A stretch of DNA of 64,000 nt from Lacrimispora algidixylanolytica. Lineage in GTDB: Bacteria > Bacillota > Clostridia > Lachnospirales > Lachnospiraceae. Positions 42,641-52,465 of the stretch are shown here, in pieces. A program made the translations under genes and the position numbers. Numbering within the stretch: position 1 is the stretch's first letter; the number at the start of each line of letters is the position of its first letter. Location: contig NZ_MCIA01000018.1 in NCBI RefSeq assembly GCF_003609635.1, positions 1-64,000 of the forward strand, in the 5' to 3' direction. The notes under the pieces are model-generated. The model was not told the DNA's origin. It searched no databases and saw only the letters and a list, made by a program, of their open reading frames with translations.

Positions 42641-44870
42641 CAAAAACAGGAATAAGAAGAGTAAAGTATTCCCGCGTTATATGCAAGAAAAGCTAGCGAT
42701 TACGGTTCTTGTAATTACGCTGGCTTTGTTTGCATTGGTTATGGTCCTTTATAATTTGATGACACATAAAAAAGAAGATTTTAATCAGATTGTACTGTCT
42801 CAGCAACAATATGACAGCAGGGTAATTCCTTTTAAACGAGGCGACATTCTAGATCGGAACGGTACATATCTTGCAGCAAGTGAAAAAGTTTACAACTTAA
42901 TACTTGATCCGAAGCAAATCATGTCGGATCCAGATGCGTATTTGGAGCCTTCTGTTACTGCTCTTACAGAGTGCTTTGGTTATGATAGGAATGAGATCAT
43001 GAATCTTATCCAGGAAAAAAAGGATAAGCAATATGTTCGTTATACCAAGCAGCTTACTTACGAAGATAAAACGAAATATGACAAATATAAGCTAGACAAG
43101 ACAAAGGCATTAAAAAAAGAGAAAAAAGACATCAAGGGAATCTGGTTTGAAGATGAGTATAAAAGAATCTATCCTTATAATTCCATGGGAAGCAAAGTGA
43201 TCGGATTTGCCAATGGAGATGGTATGGGAGGAACTGGAGGCATTGAACAGTTTTATAATACCACCCTTATGGGAATCAACGGAAGAGAGTATGGTTATTT
43301 AAACGATGATTCTAATTTGGAGAGAGTTATAAAACCTTCCTCCAACGGCAATACGGTTGTTTCTACCATCGATGTGAACATACAAAAAATCGTTGAAAAG
43401 TACATAAATGAATGGGAGCAACAGACAGGAAGTAAAAAAGTCGGAGTCATTGTAATGGATCCTAATAACGCAGAGATTTTAGCAATGGCAGATGATAAAT
43501 CTTTTGATCTTAACAATCCTCGTGATTTAAGGCCGGAATTTACCCCTGATTTACTGCGTCAACTTGGGATTAAGGAAGCTATTGATGATTTCAAACGTAA
43601 AAACAAAGATGCTCAGCCTCTCACTGAGGAGACAGTGACTCAACATTACAACGATGAACAAATTATATCGTTAGGTACTCAGGTAGCATGGAACCAGACT
43701 TGGCGTAATTTCACCATTAGTGATGGATTTGAACCAGGATCAACGGAGAAGATATTTACGGTATCCGCTGCTTTGGAAGAAGGCGCCATCACAGGACAGG
43801 AAGTATTTGATTGCAATAGGTTCCTGGAAGTGGGAGGACATAAGATCAAGTGCGTTAGTCGTTTTGGACATGGTCCCATAACGGTGGAACAAGGACTTAT
43901 GAAATCCTGTAACGTGGTAATGATGAGAATTGCCCAGCAGATAGGAAAAGATAAGTTTTATAAATATCAGCAAATGTTTGGTTTTGGTTCCAAAACGGGT
44001 ATTGATTTACCAGGTGAGGCGGATAATAGATCTACTATATATACTGTGGATAATGCGGGTCCTACGGATTTGGCCACCAATTCTTTTGGACAAAATTTTA
44101 ACACTACGATGATTCAGATGGCAGCTGCATACGGTTCTGTTATTAACGGCGGTTCCTATTATGAACCTCATGTGATTAAGCAGATTTTAAATGAACAAGG
44201 TGCCATTGTTAAAAAAGTTGATCCAGTTCTTGTACGCGAAACCGTATCTGAACCAACAACCAAATTTATTAATGAAGCTCTGTTTAAGACGGTCAATGCA
44301 GAAGGCGGCACCGGCGGTGCGGCTAAAGTGGCTGGATATAAAGTGGCTGGAAAGACAGGTACTGCGGAAAAGATTCCACGTGACAAGAAAAACTATGTAG
44401 TATCCTTTTGTGGATATGCACCGGCAGATAATCCTCAGGTCTTGGTTTATGTAGTAGTAGATGAGCCTCATGTAGAGGATCAGCCCCATAGTACATATGC
44501 CAGCCAGATTTTTCAAAAGATTATGGCTGATATTCTTCCTTATTTAAATATCTTCCCAGATACAGACACGGAAGGTGCTCCTTCAGGTGACGGAGCAAAG
44601 CTTCCGGAACAGGAAGGAATTACCAGTGAGACCACAGCTGCCTCTGAAGGAGATGGTACCTCTCAGGAAACAACTGCCCAGGAGACTACAGCAGCAGTTC
44701 CTACCTTGGAAAATGGACAGACTGTTGCTCCGGAAGACTTAAATCCTTCGGAAGAGTACGTCAATAGACAGGAAGGTGATGATTCTGAGCTGCCAGCTTC
44801 AGTTCCTCAGGATACATCAGAGTCTTTGGAGGGTGAATCTCAATCAATAGAAGAAACGACAGCCCAATAA
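42618..44870 (+). CDS. Class B penicillin-binding protein (septal transpeptidase, FtsI/PBP2b-like)
   Basis: A 750-residue monofunctional D,D-transpeptidase cross-linking septal peptidoglycan. N-terminal membrane anchor about 28-48; dimerisation domain; transpeptidase domain with S375-x-x-K378 (GFEPGSTEKIF), S430-C-N432 and K579-T-G581. The final about 95 residues are a Thr/Glu/Ser-rich, probably disordered tail (for example TAAVPTLENGQTV) with no PASTA repeat. It overlaps ftsL. A second PBP gene follows, matching the pbpB-spoVD pair of spore formers, but which one serves sporulation is unclear. Confidence 0.92.
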   Translation: MRISRNTNKNRNKKSKVFPRYMQEKLAITVLVITLALFALVMVLYNLMTHKKEDFNQIVLSQQQYDSRVIPFKRGDILDRNGTYLAASEKVYNLILDPKQIMSDPDAYLEPSVTALTECFGYDRNEIMNLIQEKKDKQYVRYTKQLTYEDKTKYDKYKLDKTKALKKEKKDIKGIWFEDEYKRIYPYNSMGSKVIGFANGDGMGGTGGIEQFYNTTLMGINGREYGYLNDDSNLERVIKPSSNGNTVVSTIDVNIQKIVEKYINEWEQQTGSKKVGVIVMDPNNAEILAMADDKSFDLNNPRDLRPEFTPDLLRQLGIKEAIDDFKRKNKDAQPLTEETVTQHYNDEQIISLGTQVAWNQTWRNFTISDGFEPGSTEKIFTVSAALEEGAITGQEVFDCNRFLEVGGHKIKCVSRFGHGPITVEQGLMKSCNVVMMRIAQQIGKDKFYKYQQMFGFGSKTGIDLPGEADNRSTIYTVDNAGPTDLATNSFGQNFNTTMIQMAAAYGSVINGGSYYEPHVIKQILNEQGAIVKKVDPVLVRETVSEPTTKFINEALFKTVNAEGGTGGAAKVAGYKVAGKTGTAEKIPRDKKNYVVSFCGYAPADNPQVLVYVVVDEPHVEDQPHSTYASQIFQKIMADILPYLNIFPDTDTEGAPSGDGAKLPEQEGITSETTAASEGDGTSQETTAQETTAAVPTLENGQTVAPEDLNPSEEYVNRQEGDDSELPASVPQDTSESLEGESQSIEETTAQ

Positions 44871-44945
44871 GGAAAAGAAACCAAGAGGGCTCATAAAAAA
44901 GACAAATATTCATATACTGTAACAATAATGACGGTGGAGCAGTGT

Positions 44946-46706
44946 ATGAATTCAAACAAAACACATCATAGAGAGAAAATAGCCCTCCTGTTTTTCCTGT
45001 TGTTTCTTGCCATGACGGGACTAATGGGACGGCTTATTTTTCTAATGGTTTTCCGTTCTGAGCATTACAGTGCCATGGCTGAAGATCTCCATGAGCGGGA
45101 GAGGACAATAAAGGCTGCCAGAGGTAATATCATTGATGCCAATGGTACCGTCATTGCTACCAATCGAACGGTTTGTACCATATCGGTTATTCATAATCAG
45201 GTGAAACAGCCGGATGAGGTGGTAGCAGTCCTGTCAAAAGAACTGGGAATCGATGAAGAGGAAGTACGAAAGAAAGTAAAAAAGTACAGTTCAAGGGAAA
45301 TCATTAAAACCAATGTAGACAAGGCGTTAGGAGATCAGATTCGTACATACCATTTGGCTGGCGTAAAAGTGGATGAAGACTATAAACGTTATTATCCTTA
45401 CGACACTATGGCTTCTAAGGTATTGGGCTTCACTGGAGGTGATAATCAGGGTATTATTGGACTGGAAGTAAAATACGAACAGTATTTAAAAGGATTAAAT
45501 GGTAAGATATTGACCATGTCCGATGCAGCAGGAATCGAAATTGAAAATGCAGCGGAGGACAGGATTGAGCCTGTCTCTGGCCAGACACTGCAGATTAGTC
45601 TAGATGTGAACATACAAAAGTATTGTGAGCAGGCGGCTTATCAGGTAATGGAGAAGAAGGGAGCAAAAAAAGTATCCATCATTATAATGAACCCTAAAAC
45701 AGGGGAAATCATGGCTATGGTAAATGCACCTGAATTTAATCTGAATGATCCATTTACCCTAAATACCAATACAGAAATCCCTACTTCCGCGAAAGAAAAA
45801 CAAGATCTTTTGAATCAAATGTGGAGAAATCCCTGTATTAACGATACCTATGAGCCAGGGTCCACGTTTAAGATTATTACGGCAGCAGCAGGCTTGGAAG
45901 AAGGAGTCGTTAAGCTTGATGATCACTTTTCATGCCCGGGCTTTCGTGTGGTAGAGGATCGAAAGATCCGGTGCCATAAGGTAGGAGGGCATGGCTCCGA
46001 AACATTCCTTCAGGGGATGATGAACTCTTGCAATCCCGTTTTGATAGATGTGGGCCAGCGGCTTGGAGTGGATAATTATTATAAGTATTTTGAACAGTTT
46101 GGTTTAAAAGGAAAGACAGGAATCGACGTTCCAGGTGAGGCGTCCACCATCATGCATAAAAAGCAGGATATGGGTCTAGTAGAGCTCGCAACCGTTTCTT
46201 TTGGTCAATCATTTCAGATCACTCCTTTGCAACTTATTACCACGTCAGCTTCTATTGTTAATGGAGGAAACCGCATTACTCCTCATTTTGGCGTAAAGGC
46301 AATCAGTTCTGACGGAGAAACTTCTAATGCTTTTACCTACCCGGTAAAAGAAGGTATTGTATCAGAAAAGACCAGCGAAACCATGCGCTACATCTTAGAA
46401 CAAGTGGTTTCGGAAGGAAGTGGAAAAAGAGCAAAAATCGACGGCTATCGAGTTGGTGGAAAAACTGCCACCTCTGAAAAACTTCCAAGAAGCTTAAAGA
46501 AATATATTTCTTCTTTTGTGGGCTTTGCACCGGCAAATGATCCTCAGGTAATTGCTCTTATTACCATTGATGAACCTCAGGGAATTTATTACGGAGGAAC
46601 GATTGCAGCGCCAGTAATTGCTGATATATTAAAGAATATACTTCCTTATTTGGGAATAGAGCCAACAGAGGAAAAAACTGTTTCCACGTTTCGAATCAGT
46701 GGTTGA
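44946..46706 (+). CDS. Class B penicillin-binding protein, second copy (SpoVD/FtsI-like)
   Basis: A 586-residue transpeptidase with N-terminal anchor (about 12-32) and motifs S306-T-F-K309 and S361-C-N363. The third motif is K506-T-A508 instead of K-T-G, inside GGKTATSEKLPRS. Such a change at the third position is tolerated in some PBPs but can alter beta-lactam binding. It lacks PASTA domains. The ATG at 44946 has GGTGGAG six bases upstream; ATG 44928 was rejected. Position behind the first PBP matches spoVD of Bacillus (inference). Confidence 0.9.
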   Translation: MNSNKTHHREKIALLFFLLFLAMTGLMGRLIFLMVFRSEHYSAMAEDLHERERTIKAARGNIIDANGTVIATNRTVCTISVIHNQVKQPDEVVAVLSKELGIDEEEVRKKVKKYSSREIIKTNVDKALGDQIRTYHLAGVKVDEDYKRYYPYDTMASKVLGFTGGDNQGIIGLEVKYEQYLKGLNGKILTMSDAAGIEIENAAEDRIEPVSGQTLQISLDVNIQKYCEQAAYQVMEKKGAKKVSIIIMNPKTGEIMAMVNAPEFNLNDPFTLNTNTEIPTSAKEKQDLLNQMWRNPCINDTYEPGSTFKIITAAAGLEEGVVKLDDHFSCPGFRVVEDRKIRCHKVGGHGSETFLQGMMNSCNPVLIDVGQRLGVDNYYKYFEQFGLKGKTGIDVPGEASTIMHKKQDMGLVELATVSFGQSFQITPLQLITTSASIVNGGNRITPHFGVKAISSDGETSNAFTYPVKEGIVSEKTSETMRYILEQVVSEGSGKRAKIDGYRVGGKTATSEKLPRSLKKYISSFVGFAPANDPQVIALITIDEPQGIYYGGTIAAPVIADILKNILPYLGIEPTEEKTVSTFRISG

Positions 46707-46781
46707 TTATTCGGAAAAAAAGACGTATACTACTTACTGTGTGCTTTTGATATACGAATACATAAAATATTGAGGTGTGAC

Positions 46782-47750
46782 ATGATTAACGAAACGATTC
46801 TGGCAATCATCATAGCTTTTGCCATCAGCGCCATGCTGTGTCCAATAGTAATTCCATTTCTCCACAGGCTGAAATTTGGCCAAGAGGTACGTAAGGAAGG
46901 TCCGGAGAGCCATTTAAAAAAACAGGGAACTCCCACCATGGGTGGCCTTATCATTTTGACGAGTGTCATTATCACGTCCTTGTTTTATATCAAGGATTAT
47001 CCGAAAATCATTCCCGTTCTTTTTATGACGGTAGGATTTGGAATTGTTGGATTTCTTGATGACTATATCAAGATCGTGATGAAACGGTCAGAGGGGCTTA
47101 CCGCTATTCAAAAGATGGCCGGGCAGTTAATTATCACTGGGATTTTTGCGTATTATCTCATGCATTCAAATGATGTGGGCACTAGAATGTTGATACCTTT
47201 TACCGGAGGTTTTGATAAAGGACTGTATTTGAGTCTGGGAATATTCTTTGTACCTGCAGTATTTTTTATTGTCATAGGAACGGATAATGGCGTTAATTTT
47301 ACCGATGGTTTAGATGGACTATGTACCAGTGTCACCATTTTGATTGCCACATTCTTAACCGTGGTAGCAATTGGAGAAAAGACTGGAATCAGCCCGATTA
47401 CAGGAGCAGTCGTTGGAAGTCTTTTGGGATTTTTACTTTTTAATGTTTATCCGGCCAGGGTCTTTATGGGAGATACCGGCTCTCTCGGGCTTGGAGGTTT
47501 TGTGGCTTCCAGTGCTTTTATGATGCAGATGCCGGTTTTTATCGCCATAATTGGATTTATTTATTTGCTGGAAGTTTTATCAGTCATCATTCAGGTGGTG
47601 TATTTTAAGAAAACAGGCGGCAAAAGATTTTTTAAGATGGCTCCCATTCATCACCATTTTGAGCTTTCTGGGTGGTCTGAAACTAGGGTGGTTGCTGTAT
47701 TTGCTATCATTACAGCAGTTCTTTGCTTGCTTGCGTATCTTGGATTATAG
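46782..47750 (+). CDS. mraY: Phospho-N-acetylmuramoyl-pentapeptide-transferase
   Basis: A 322-residue membrane enzyme making lipid I from UDP-MurNAc-pentapeptide and undecaprenyl phosphate. Signature sequences: GTPTMGGLIIL, GFLDDYIKIV (catalytic Asp pair), GTDNGVNFTDGLDGLCT, MGDTGSLGLGGF and MAPIHHHFELSGWSE. About ten helices. The ATG at 46782 follows GAGGTG; a TTG twelve bases earlier was rejected. Confidence 0.96.
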   Translation: MINETILAIIIAFAISAMLCPIVIPFLHRLKFGQEVRKEGPESHLKKQGTPTMGGLIILTSVIITSLFYIKDYPKIIPVLFMTVGFGIVGFLDDYIKIVMKRSEGLTAIQKMAGQLIITGIFAYYLMHSNDVGTRMLIPFTGGFDKGLYLSLGIFFVPAVFFIVIGTDNGVNFTDGLDGLCTSVTILIATFLTVVAIGEKTGISPITGAVVGSLLGFLLFNVYPARVFMGDTGSLGLGGFVASSAFMMQMPVFIAIIGFIYLLEVLSVIIQVVYFKKTGGKRFFKMAPIHHHFELSGWSETRVVAVFAIITAVLCLLAYLGL

Positions 47751-47762
47751 GAGAGAAACCAT

Positions 47763-49109
47763 ATGAGTCAGAAAATTTTAGTAGCCGGCAGTGGAAAAAG
47801 TGGTATCGCCGCCTCCAGGTTGATTTTAAAAACAGGTGATGAAGTGATCCTGTATGACAGCAACGATGCCTTAAATAAGGATGAGCTGTCAGAACAGTTT
47901 AAAGAAGAGGGAACCTTCTCTGTTTTACTGGGAGAATTAAAAAAAGAGGACATAAAAGACATTGACCTTTGCGTTATCAGCCCAGGTATTCCTCTAGACG
48001 CTCCTTTTGTCTCTGTTTTAAGAGATGGAGATATTCCTATTTGGAGTGAAATACAGCTTGCCTATCATCACGCAAAAGGCAAACTTTTTGCAATTACAGG
48101 TACCAATGGAAAAACCACCACCACTGCCTTAACAGGAGAGATTATGAAAGCCTTTTATGCTGAGGTTTTCGTAGTAGGAAATATTGGTATTCCATATACG
48201 GAGGAGGCATTAAAGACCACGACGGATTCGGTCACTGTGGCAGAGATCAGTAGCTTCCAATTAGAGACCATAACAGACTTTAAACCGGAAGTCAGTGCAA
48301 TACTTAATATCACTCCAGATCACTTAAATCGTCATAAAACAATGGATTGTTACATAAAAATTAAAGAGAGCATTACGAAAAATCAGGGGGATCAAGAAGT
48401 TTGTGTTCTGAACTATGATGACCCGGTTTTGCGTGAGTTTGGAAATTCCATAAAAGCTAAGGCTGTATTTTTTAGCAGCAGAGTGGTTTTAGATGAGGGG
48501 TATTGTCTTGATGGGGACATGATAATACGTAACCATAATGGGGAACGGTATGAGATTGTGTCTGTCAAGGAATTAAAGCTTCTTGGGCGTCATAACCACG
48601 AGAATGTGATGGCCGCCATTGCCATCGCTGTAGAAGCTTTAGTCCCCATAGAGGTTATTAGAAATGCAGTCTGTGAATTCAAAGCAGTGGAGCATCGAAT
48701 CGAGTTTGTAGCCGAGAAATCAGGTGTAAAATATTACAACGACTCTAAGGGAACAAATCCTGATGCAGCTATACAGGCAGTGAAAGCCATGCCTGGGTCT
48801 ACAATTCTCATAGCAGGAGGTTATGATAAGAACTCCGAGTATGATGAATGGATCCGGTCTTTTGACGGCAAGGTGAGATATATGGTGCTGTTGGGACAGA
48901 CCAGAGAAAAAATTGCTGAATGCGCCGCTAGACAAGGCTTTACCAACGTGATGTATGCGGAGGATATGCAGGAGGCTGTCCGTGTCTGTGCTTCTTATGC
49001 CAATATAGGAGACTATGTGCTGCTTTCACCGGCGTGTGCCAGCTGGGGAATGTTTAAATGCTATGAGGAACGCGGCGATATTTTTAAAGAATGTGTCCGC
49101 AATCTGTAA
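47763..49109 (+). CDS. murD: UDP-N-acetylmuramoylalanine--D-glutamate ligase
   Basis: A 448-residue cytosolic ligase adding D-Glu to UDP-MurNAc-L-Ala. N-terminal UDP-binding Rossmann part (VAGSGKSGIAASRLIL), central ATPase with ITGTNGKTTTTALTGEIM, NITPDHLNRHKTMDCYI, and C-terminal ligase with NDSKGTNPDAAIQAV and LLSPACASWGMF. Spacing to mraY is 12 bases. Among Mur ligases only MurD is present in this cluster; murC, murE and murF are not in the window. Confidence 0.96.
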   Translation: MSQKILVAGSGKSGIAASRLILKTGDEVILYDSNDALNKDELSEQFKEEGTFSVLLGELKKEDIKDIDLCVISPGIPLDAPFVSVLRDGDIPIWSEIQLAYHHAKGKLFAITGTNGKTTTTALTGEIMKAFYAEVFVVGNIGIPYTEEALKTTTDSVTVAEISSFQLETITDFKPEVSAILNITPDHLNRHKTMDCYIKIKESITKNQGDQEVCVLNYDDPVLREFGNSIKAKAVFFSSRVVLDEGYCLDGDMIIRNHNGERYEIVSVKELKLLGRHNHENVMAAIAIAVEALVPIEVIRNAVCEFKAVEHRIEFVAEKSGVKYYNDSKGTNPDAAIQAVKAMPGSTILIAGGYDKNSEYDEWIRSFDGKVRYMVLLGQTREKIAECAARQGFTNVMYAEDMQEAVRVCASYANIGDYVLLSPACASWGMFKCYEERGDIFKECVRNL

Positions 49110-49151
49110 CGTTATTTCTGCATAGAAGTATAGGTGGCGAGGAGGAATGAT

Positions 49152-50303
49152 ATGGCAGAAAAAGGGCCAGTAAAGAAAAAGAATAGACCACGCCGTTTTT
49201 ACGATTACAGCCTTTTGTTTACCGTGATATTCCTGACGGTCTTTGGACTTGTCATGATATACAGTTCCAGTTCTTATGCTGCTCAGCTTAAATTTGGCAA
49301 TGCGGCGTTTTTCATGATGAAGCAGGCAAAGATTGCACTTGGAGGCTTCGTGATCATGGTCATTATATCCAGGCTGGATTATCACTGGTATGGAAAGTTT
49401 GCAGTATTTGCTTATGTGCTTTCCTATGTTCTCATGATTGCAGTTTCTTTATTTGGAATTGAAGCCAACGGAAAGAAGAGATGGCTTGGAGTAGGAAGCC
49501 TTTCTTTTCAGCCCACAGAGTTTGTTAAAATCGCCTTGATTGTAATGCTGGCAGTTTTAATTGTGCAAATGGGTAAGAACATCAATTCAAAAAATGGAGT
49601 AGTTCTGGTGATTATAACTACCATTCCTATTGCGGGAATCGTAGCTGCGAATAACCTAAGCTCCGGTATCATCATTGTGGGAATTGCTTTTGTCATGCTA
49701 TTTATTGCGTGCAAAAAGAAATGGCCGTTTTTTGTTTGTGGTTTAGCAGGTTTTGGGGGTCTGGCGTTTGCAGGGCCTATCGCTACAATTCTCCAGAAAC
49801 TAAACATCTTACACGATTACCAGTTGGGCCGTATTCTTGTCTGGCTGGAGCCAGAGGCATATCCGTCTACTGGAGGTTATCAGGTATTGCAGGGGCTATA
49901 TGCCATTGGTTCAGGGGGTCTTGTAGGAAGAGGCCTTGGAGAGAGCATACAAAAGATGGGATTTGTGCCAGAGGCGCAAAATGATATGATTTTTTCCATC
50001 ATCTGTGAAGAACTGGGGCTTTTTGGGGCGGTATCTGTAATCCTGATTTTTCTTTTCATGATTTACCGTTTCATGCTTATTGCAGACAATGCGCCAGATC
50101 TCTTTGGATCGCTTCTTGTCGTTGGGGTCATGGGGCATATTGCCATACAGGTTATACTTAACATCGCAGTAGTAACCAACACCATACCAAATACTGGTAT
50201 TACTTTGCCTTTTATCAGCTATGGAGGTACTTCGGTACTTTTTCTTATGATAGAAATGGGCATGGTTTTAAGTGTTTCCAACCAGATAAAACTGGAAAAA
50301 TGA
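49152..50303 (+). CDS. ftsW: SEDS peptidoglycan polymerase FtsW (SpoVE-like)
   Basis: A 383-residue membrane protein of about ten helices that polymerises lipid II together with a class B PBP. Motifs: GLVMIYSSSSYAAQ, KKRWLGVGSLSFQPTEFVKI, GRGLGESIQKMGFVPEAQND, EELGLFGAVSVILIFL and TGITLPFISYGGTSV. The ATG at 49152 has AGGAGGAATGAT upstream. Adjacent to the two class B PBPs expected to be its partners. Confidence 0.93.
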   Translation: MAEKGPVKKKNRPRRFYDYSLLFTVIFLTVFGLVMIYSSSSYAAQLKFGNAAFFMMKQAKIALGGFVIMVIISRLDYHWYGKFAVFAYVLSYVLMIAVSLFGIEANGKKRWLGVGSLSFQPTEFVKIALIVMLAVLIVQMGKNINSKNGVVLVIITTIPIAGIVAANNLSSGIIIVGIAFVMLFIACKKKWPFFVCGLAGFGGLAFAGPIATILQKLNILHDYQLGRILVWLEPEAYPSTGGYQVLQGLYAIGSGGLVGRGLGESIQKMGFVPEAQNDMIFSIICEELGLFGAVSVILIFLFMIYRFMLIADNAPDLFGSLLVVGVMGHIAIQVILNIAVVTNTIPNTGITLPFISYGGTSVLFLMIEMGMVLSVSNQIKLEK

Positions 50304-50371
50304 TAAAATTTGATACCATTCTCTCACTTTTAACATAGGATAGTATATAAGAAGCCATGGGAGGTACCGGA

Positions 50372-51622
50372 TTGTCAGTCATACAGGTCCAGGGGTTACG
50401 ATCCTTAAAAGGTGAGATAAAGATTCAGGGTTCTAAAAATGCTGTTCTGCCCATCATGGCAGCGGCGGTTCTCCATAAAGGTACTACAGTGATTCATAAT
50501 GTCCCCAGGATACAGGATGTGTTCTGTATGCTGGGGATACTTCAGCGTATTGGATGTAAGTGCCGGCTAGAAGGCAATACACTGATCGTGGATGCGGTAA
50601 CAATTACTCAGGCAGAGATTCCGGAAGATTATATAAAGAGCATGCGGTCATCCATTATTTTGTCGGGCTCACTTCTTGGAAGAACCGGTCTTGCAGTCAC
50701 AAGCTTCCCAGGAGGTTGCTCTATCGGAAAAAGACCCATTGATCTACACCTTTCTGCGTTTAGAAAGCTTGGAGCAGTGGTGGAAGAAGAGGCCGAAAAG
50801 CTGATTGTATCTGCAAATACACTGATAGGTGCTGATATTGAATTGAGATTTCCCAGCGTGGGAGCAACGGAAAATGCGCTGCTTGCTTCTGTTTTAGCCA
50901 AAGGAATCACTGTAATCCGGGGAGCGGCAAAGGAACCGGAGATTATCGCTCTTTGTGAGTTTTTAAACAATATGGGAGCGAGGATTGAAGGAGCCGGAAC
51001 CTCAAAGCTGATGGTCGTCGGTGTAAATAAACTGCATGATTCTGAATTTACAGTTGCAGGAGACCGGATCGTCGCTGGAACTTACTTAGCGGCAGTCATG
51101 GCCGCAGAAGGAAACATCTTTATAAAGGGTATCCGACCAAATGATTTAACTGCAACTCTCTCTCTGGTAGAACGAATGGGAGCAGAGCTGAAAACCTATC
51201 ATGATGGTTTGGAGGTGTCTATGAAAGGTCGCCCTGACTGTCTGGACGTGGTGACATCGCCTTATCCTGGATTTCCTACGGATCTCCAGTCTCAGATGAT
51301 GGCGGTGATGGCATCGGGGCATGGAACCGGAAGACTTACGGAAACTATATTTGAAGGGCGGTTTGCTACTGCCAAGGAGCTTAAAAAACTAGGGTCAGAT
51401 ATCGTGATAGATGGGAAGCATGCCATCGTACATGGTCTTTATCCCCTGTCAGGTAACCGGGTAATAGCTCCCGACCTAAGAGGCGGTGCAGCGCTAGTGG
51501 TGGCTGGCCTGGCAAGTGAAGGTGTGACAGAGATCCATGAAGGCTATCATATTGAGCGAGGATACGAAGACATCTGCCGGGATTTAAGCAGTCTTGGTGC
51601 GGTAATCAGAGGGATGGAATGA
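50372..51622 (+). CDS. murA: UDP-N-acetylglucosamine 1-carboxyvinyltransferase
   Basis: A 416-residue EPSP-synthase-fold enzyme, first committed step of peptidoglycan synthesis, transferring enolpyruvate to UDP-GlcNAc. Motifs: GEIKIQGSKNAVLPIMAAAV (Lys and Asn of the active site), PGGCSIGKRPIDLHL with the fosfomycin-target Cys, and FPTDLQSQMMAVM. The TTG at 50372 has GGGAGGT seven bases upstream and gives the usual N terminus; an in-frame ATG at 50357 is the alternative. It occupies the place where murG/murB stand in Bacillus. Confidence 0.94.
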   Translation: MSVIQVQGLRSLKGEIKIQGSKNAVLPIMAAAVLHKGTTVIHNVPRIQDVFCMLGILQRIGCKCRLEGNTLIVDAVTITQAEIPEDYIKSMRSSIILSGSLLGRTGLAVTSFPGGCSIGKRPIDLHLSAFRKLGAVVEEEAEKLIVSANTLIGADIELRFPSVGATENALLASVLAKGITVIRGAAKEPEIIALCEFLNNMGARIEGAGTSKLMVVGVNKLHDSEFTVAGDRIVAGTYLAAVMAAEGNIFIKGIRPNDLTATLSLVERMGAELKTYHDGLEVSMKGRPDCLDVVTSPYPGFPTDLQSQMMAVMASGHGTGRLTETIFEGRFATAKELKKLGSDIVIDGKHAIVHGLYPLSGNRVIAPDLRGGAALVVAGLASEGVTEIHEGYHIERGYEDICRDLSSLGAVIRGME

Positions 51623-52347
51623 GATATTTAAAAAGCAGCAAAGGAAAAATTAAGATTGCGATTGCAACAGCAGTATTATTGCTGGTAGCTGTTGTCTTTT
51701 TATCACTGCAAATCAAAGAGATCAAGGTGACTGGCAATAAGAAATATACTCAAGAACAAATTGTGAACCTTTTGTTCAAGGGCAGCTGGGACCGGAATGC
51801 GATTTTTTGTATCTACAAGGACCGCTTTCAGAAACATGAGCAGATTCCGTTTGTAGAAGATTATAAAATCGTATTCCTAAGCCCAGTTAAGGTTGAGGTT
51901 ATCGTATATGAGAAGACCGTGGTGGGTTTTGTTTCCTACATGGGCAGCTATATGTATTTTGATAAGGACGGGATCATCGTGGAAAGCTCTAGTGCAGAGC
52001 TGACCGGTGTTCCGCGGATCGTAGGGCTCCAGTATGGGCACATTGCCCTCCACCAGCCCCTTCCCGTAGAAAATGGCAGGATTTTTAGTGAAATACTGAC
52101 TCTTACCCAACTTTTATCCACTCACGATATCTCCGTTGATCAGATTCAATATGATTCCAAAGGAGATGCCAGTCTGACGATGGAAGACATCAAAGTCTTT
52201 CTTGGAAGCAATAACCAGATGAATGGAAAGATCTCGGAGTTAAAAGATCAGCTTCCTGTTTTAGAAGGACTAAAGGGAACCTTATATTTGGACACTTACG
52301 ATGAGGCGGAAACTGTCACATCGTATCGATTTGTAAAGAATAATTGA
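51619..52347 (+). CDS. ftsQ: FtsQ/DivIB-type cell division protein
   Basis: A 242-residue bitopic protein: short basic cytoplasmic tail, membrane helix (about 11-31; IAIATAVLLLVAVVFLSL), then a POTRA domain (IKEIKVTGNKKYTQEQIV ...) and beta domain outside. It forms the FtsQ-FtsL-DivIC complex at the septum. Its start overlaps the murA stop (ATGA). No terminator is obvious before the ftsZ promoter. Confidence 0.88.
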   Translation: MRYLKSSKGKIKIAIATAVLLLVAVVFLSLQIKEIKVTGNKKYTQEQIVNLLFKGSWDRNAIFCIYKDRFQKHEQIPFVEDYKIVFLSPVKVEVIVYEKTVVGFVSYMGSYMYFDKDGIIVESSSAELTGVPRIVGLQYGHIALHQPLPVENGRIFSEILTLTQLLSTHDISVDQIQYDSKGDASLTMEDIKVFLGSNNQMNGKISELKDQLPVLEGLKGTLYLDTYDEAETVTSYRFVKNN

Positions 52348-52385
52348 ATTTACATAATTTGCAAGCAATTTTATTAAAAAAATAG

Positions 52386-52414
52386 TTGATATTTTTGTTA
52401 AAATCAAATATTAT
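52386..52414 (+). promoter_or_regulatory. Promoter of ftsZ
   Basis: TTGATA (52386-52391) and TATTAT (52409-52414) are separated by 17 bases, suggesting ftsZ is expressed separately from the dcw operon. Confidence 0.65.
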
Positions 52415-52465
52415 ATTAATTAGGTTTATACAGTAAGCTGTTTATGGTTAAAGGAGGATATAATC

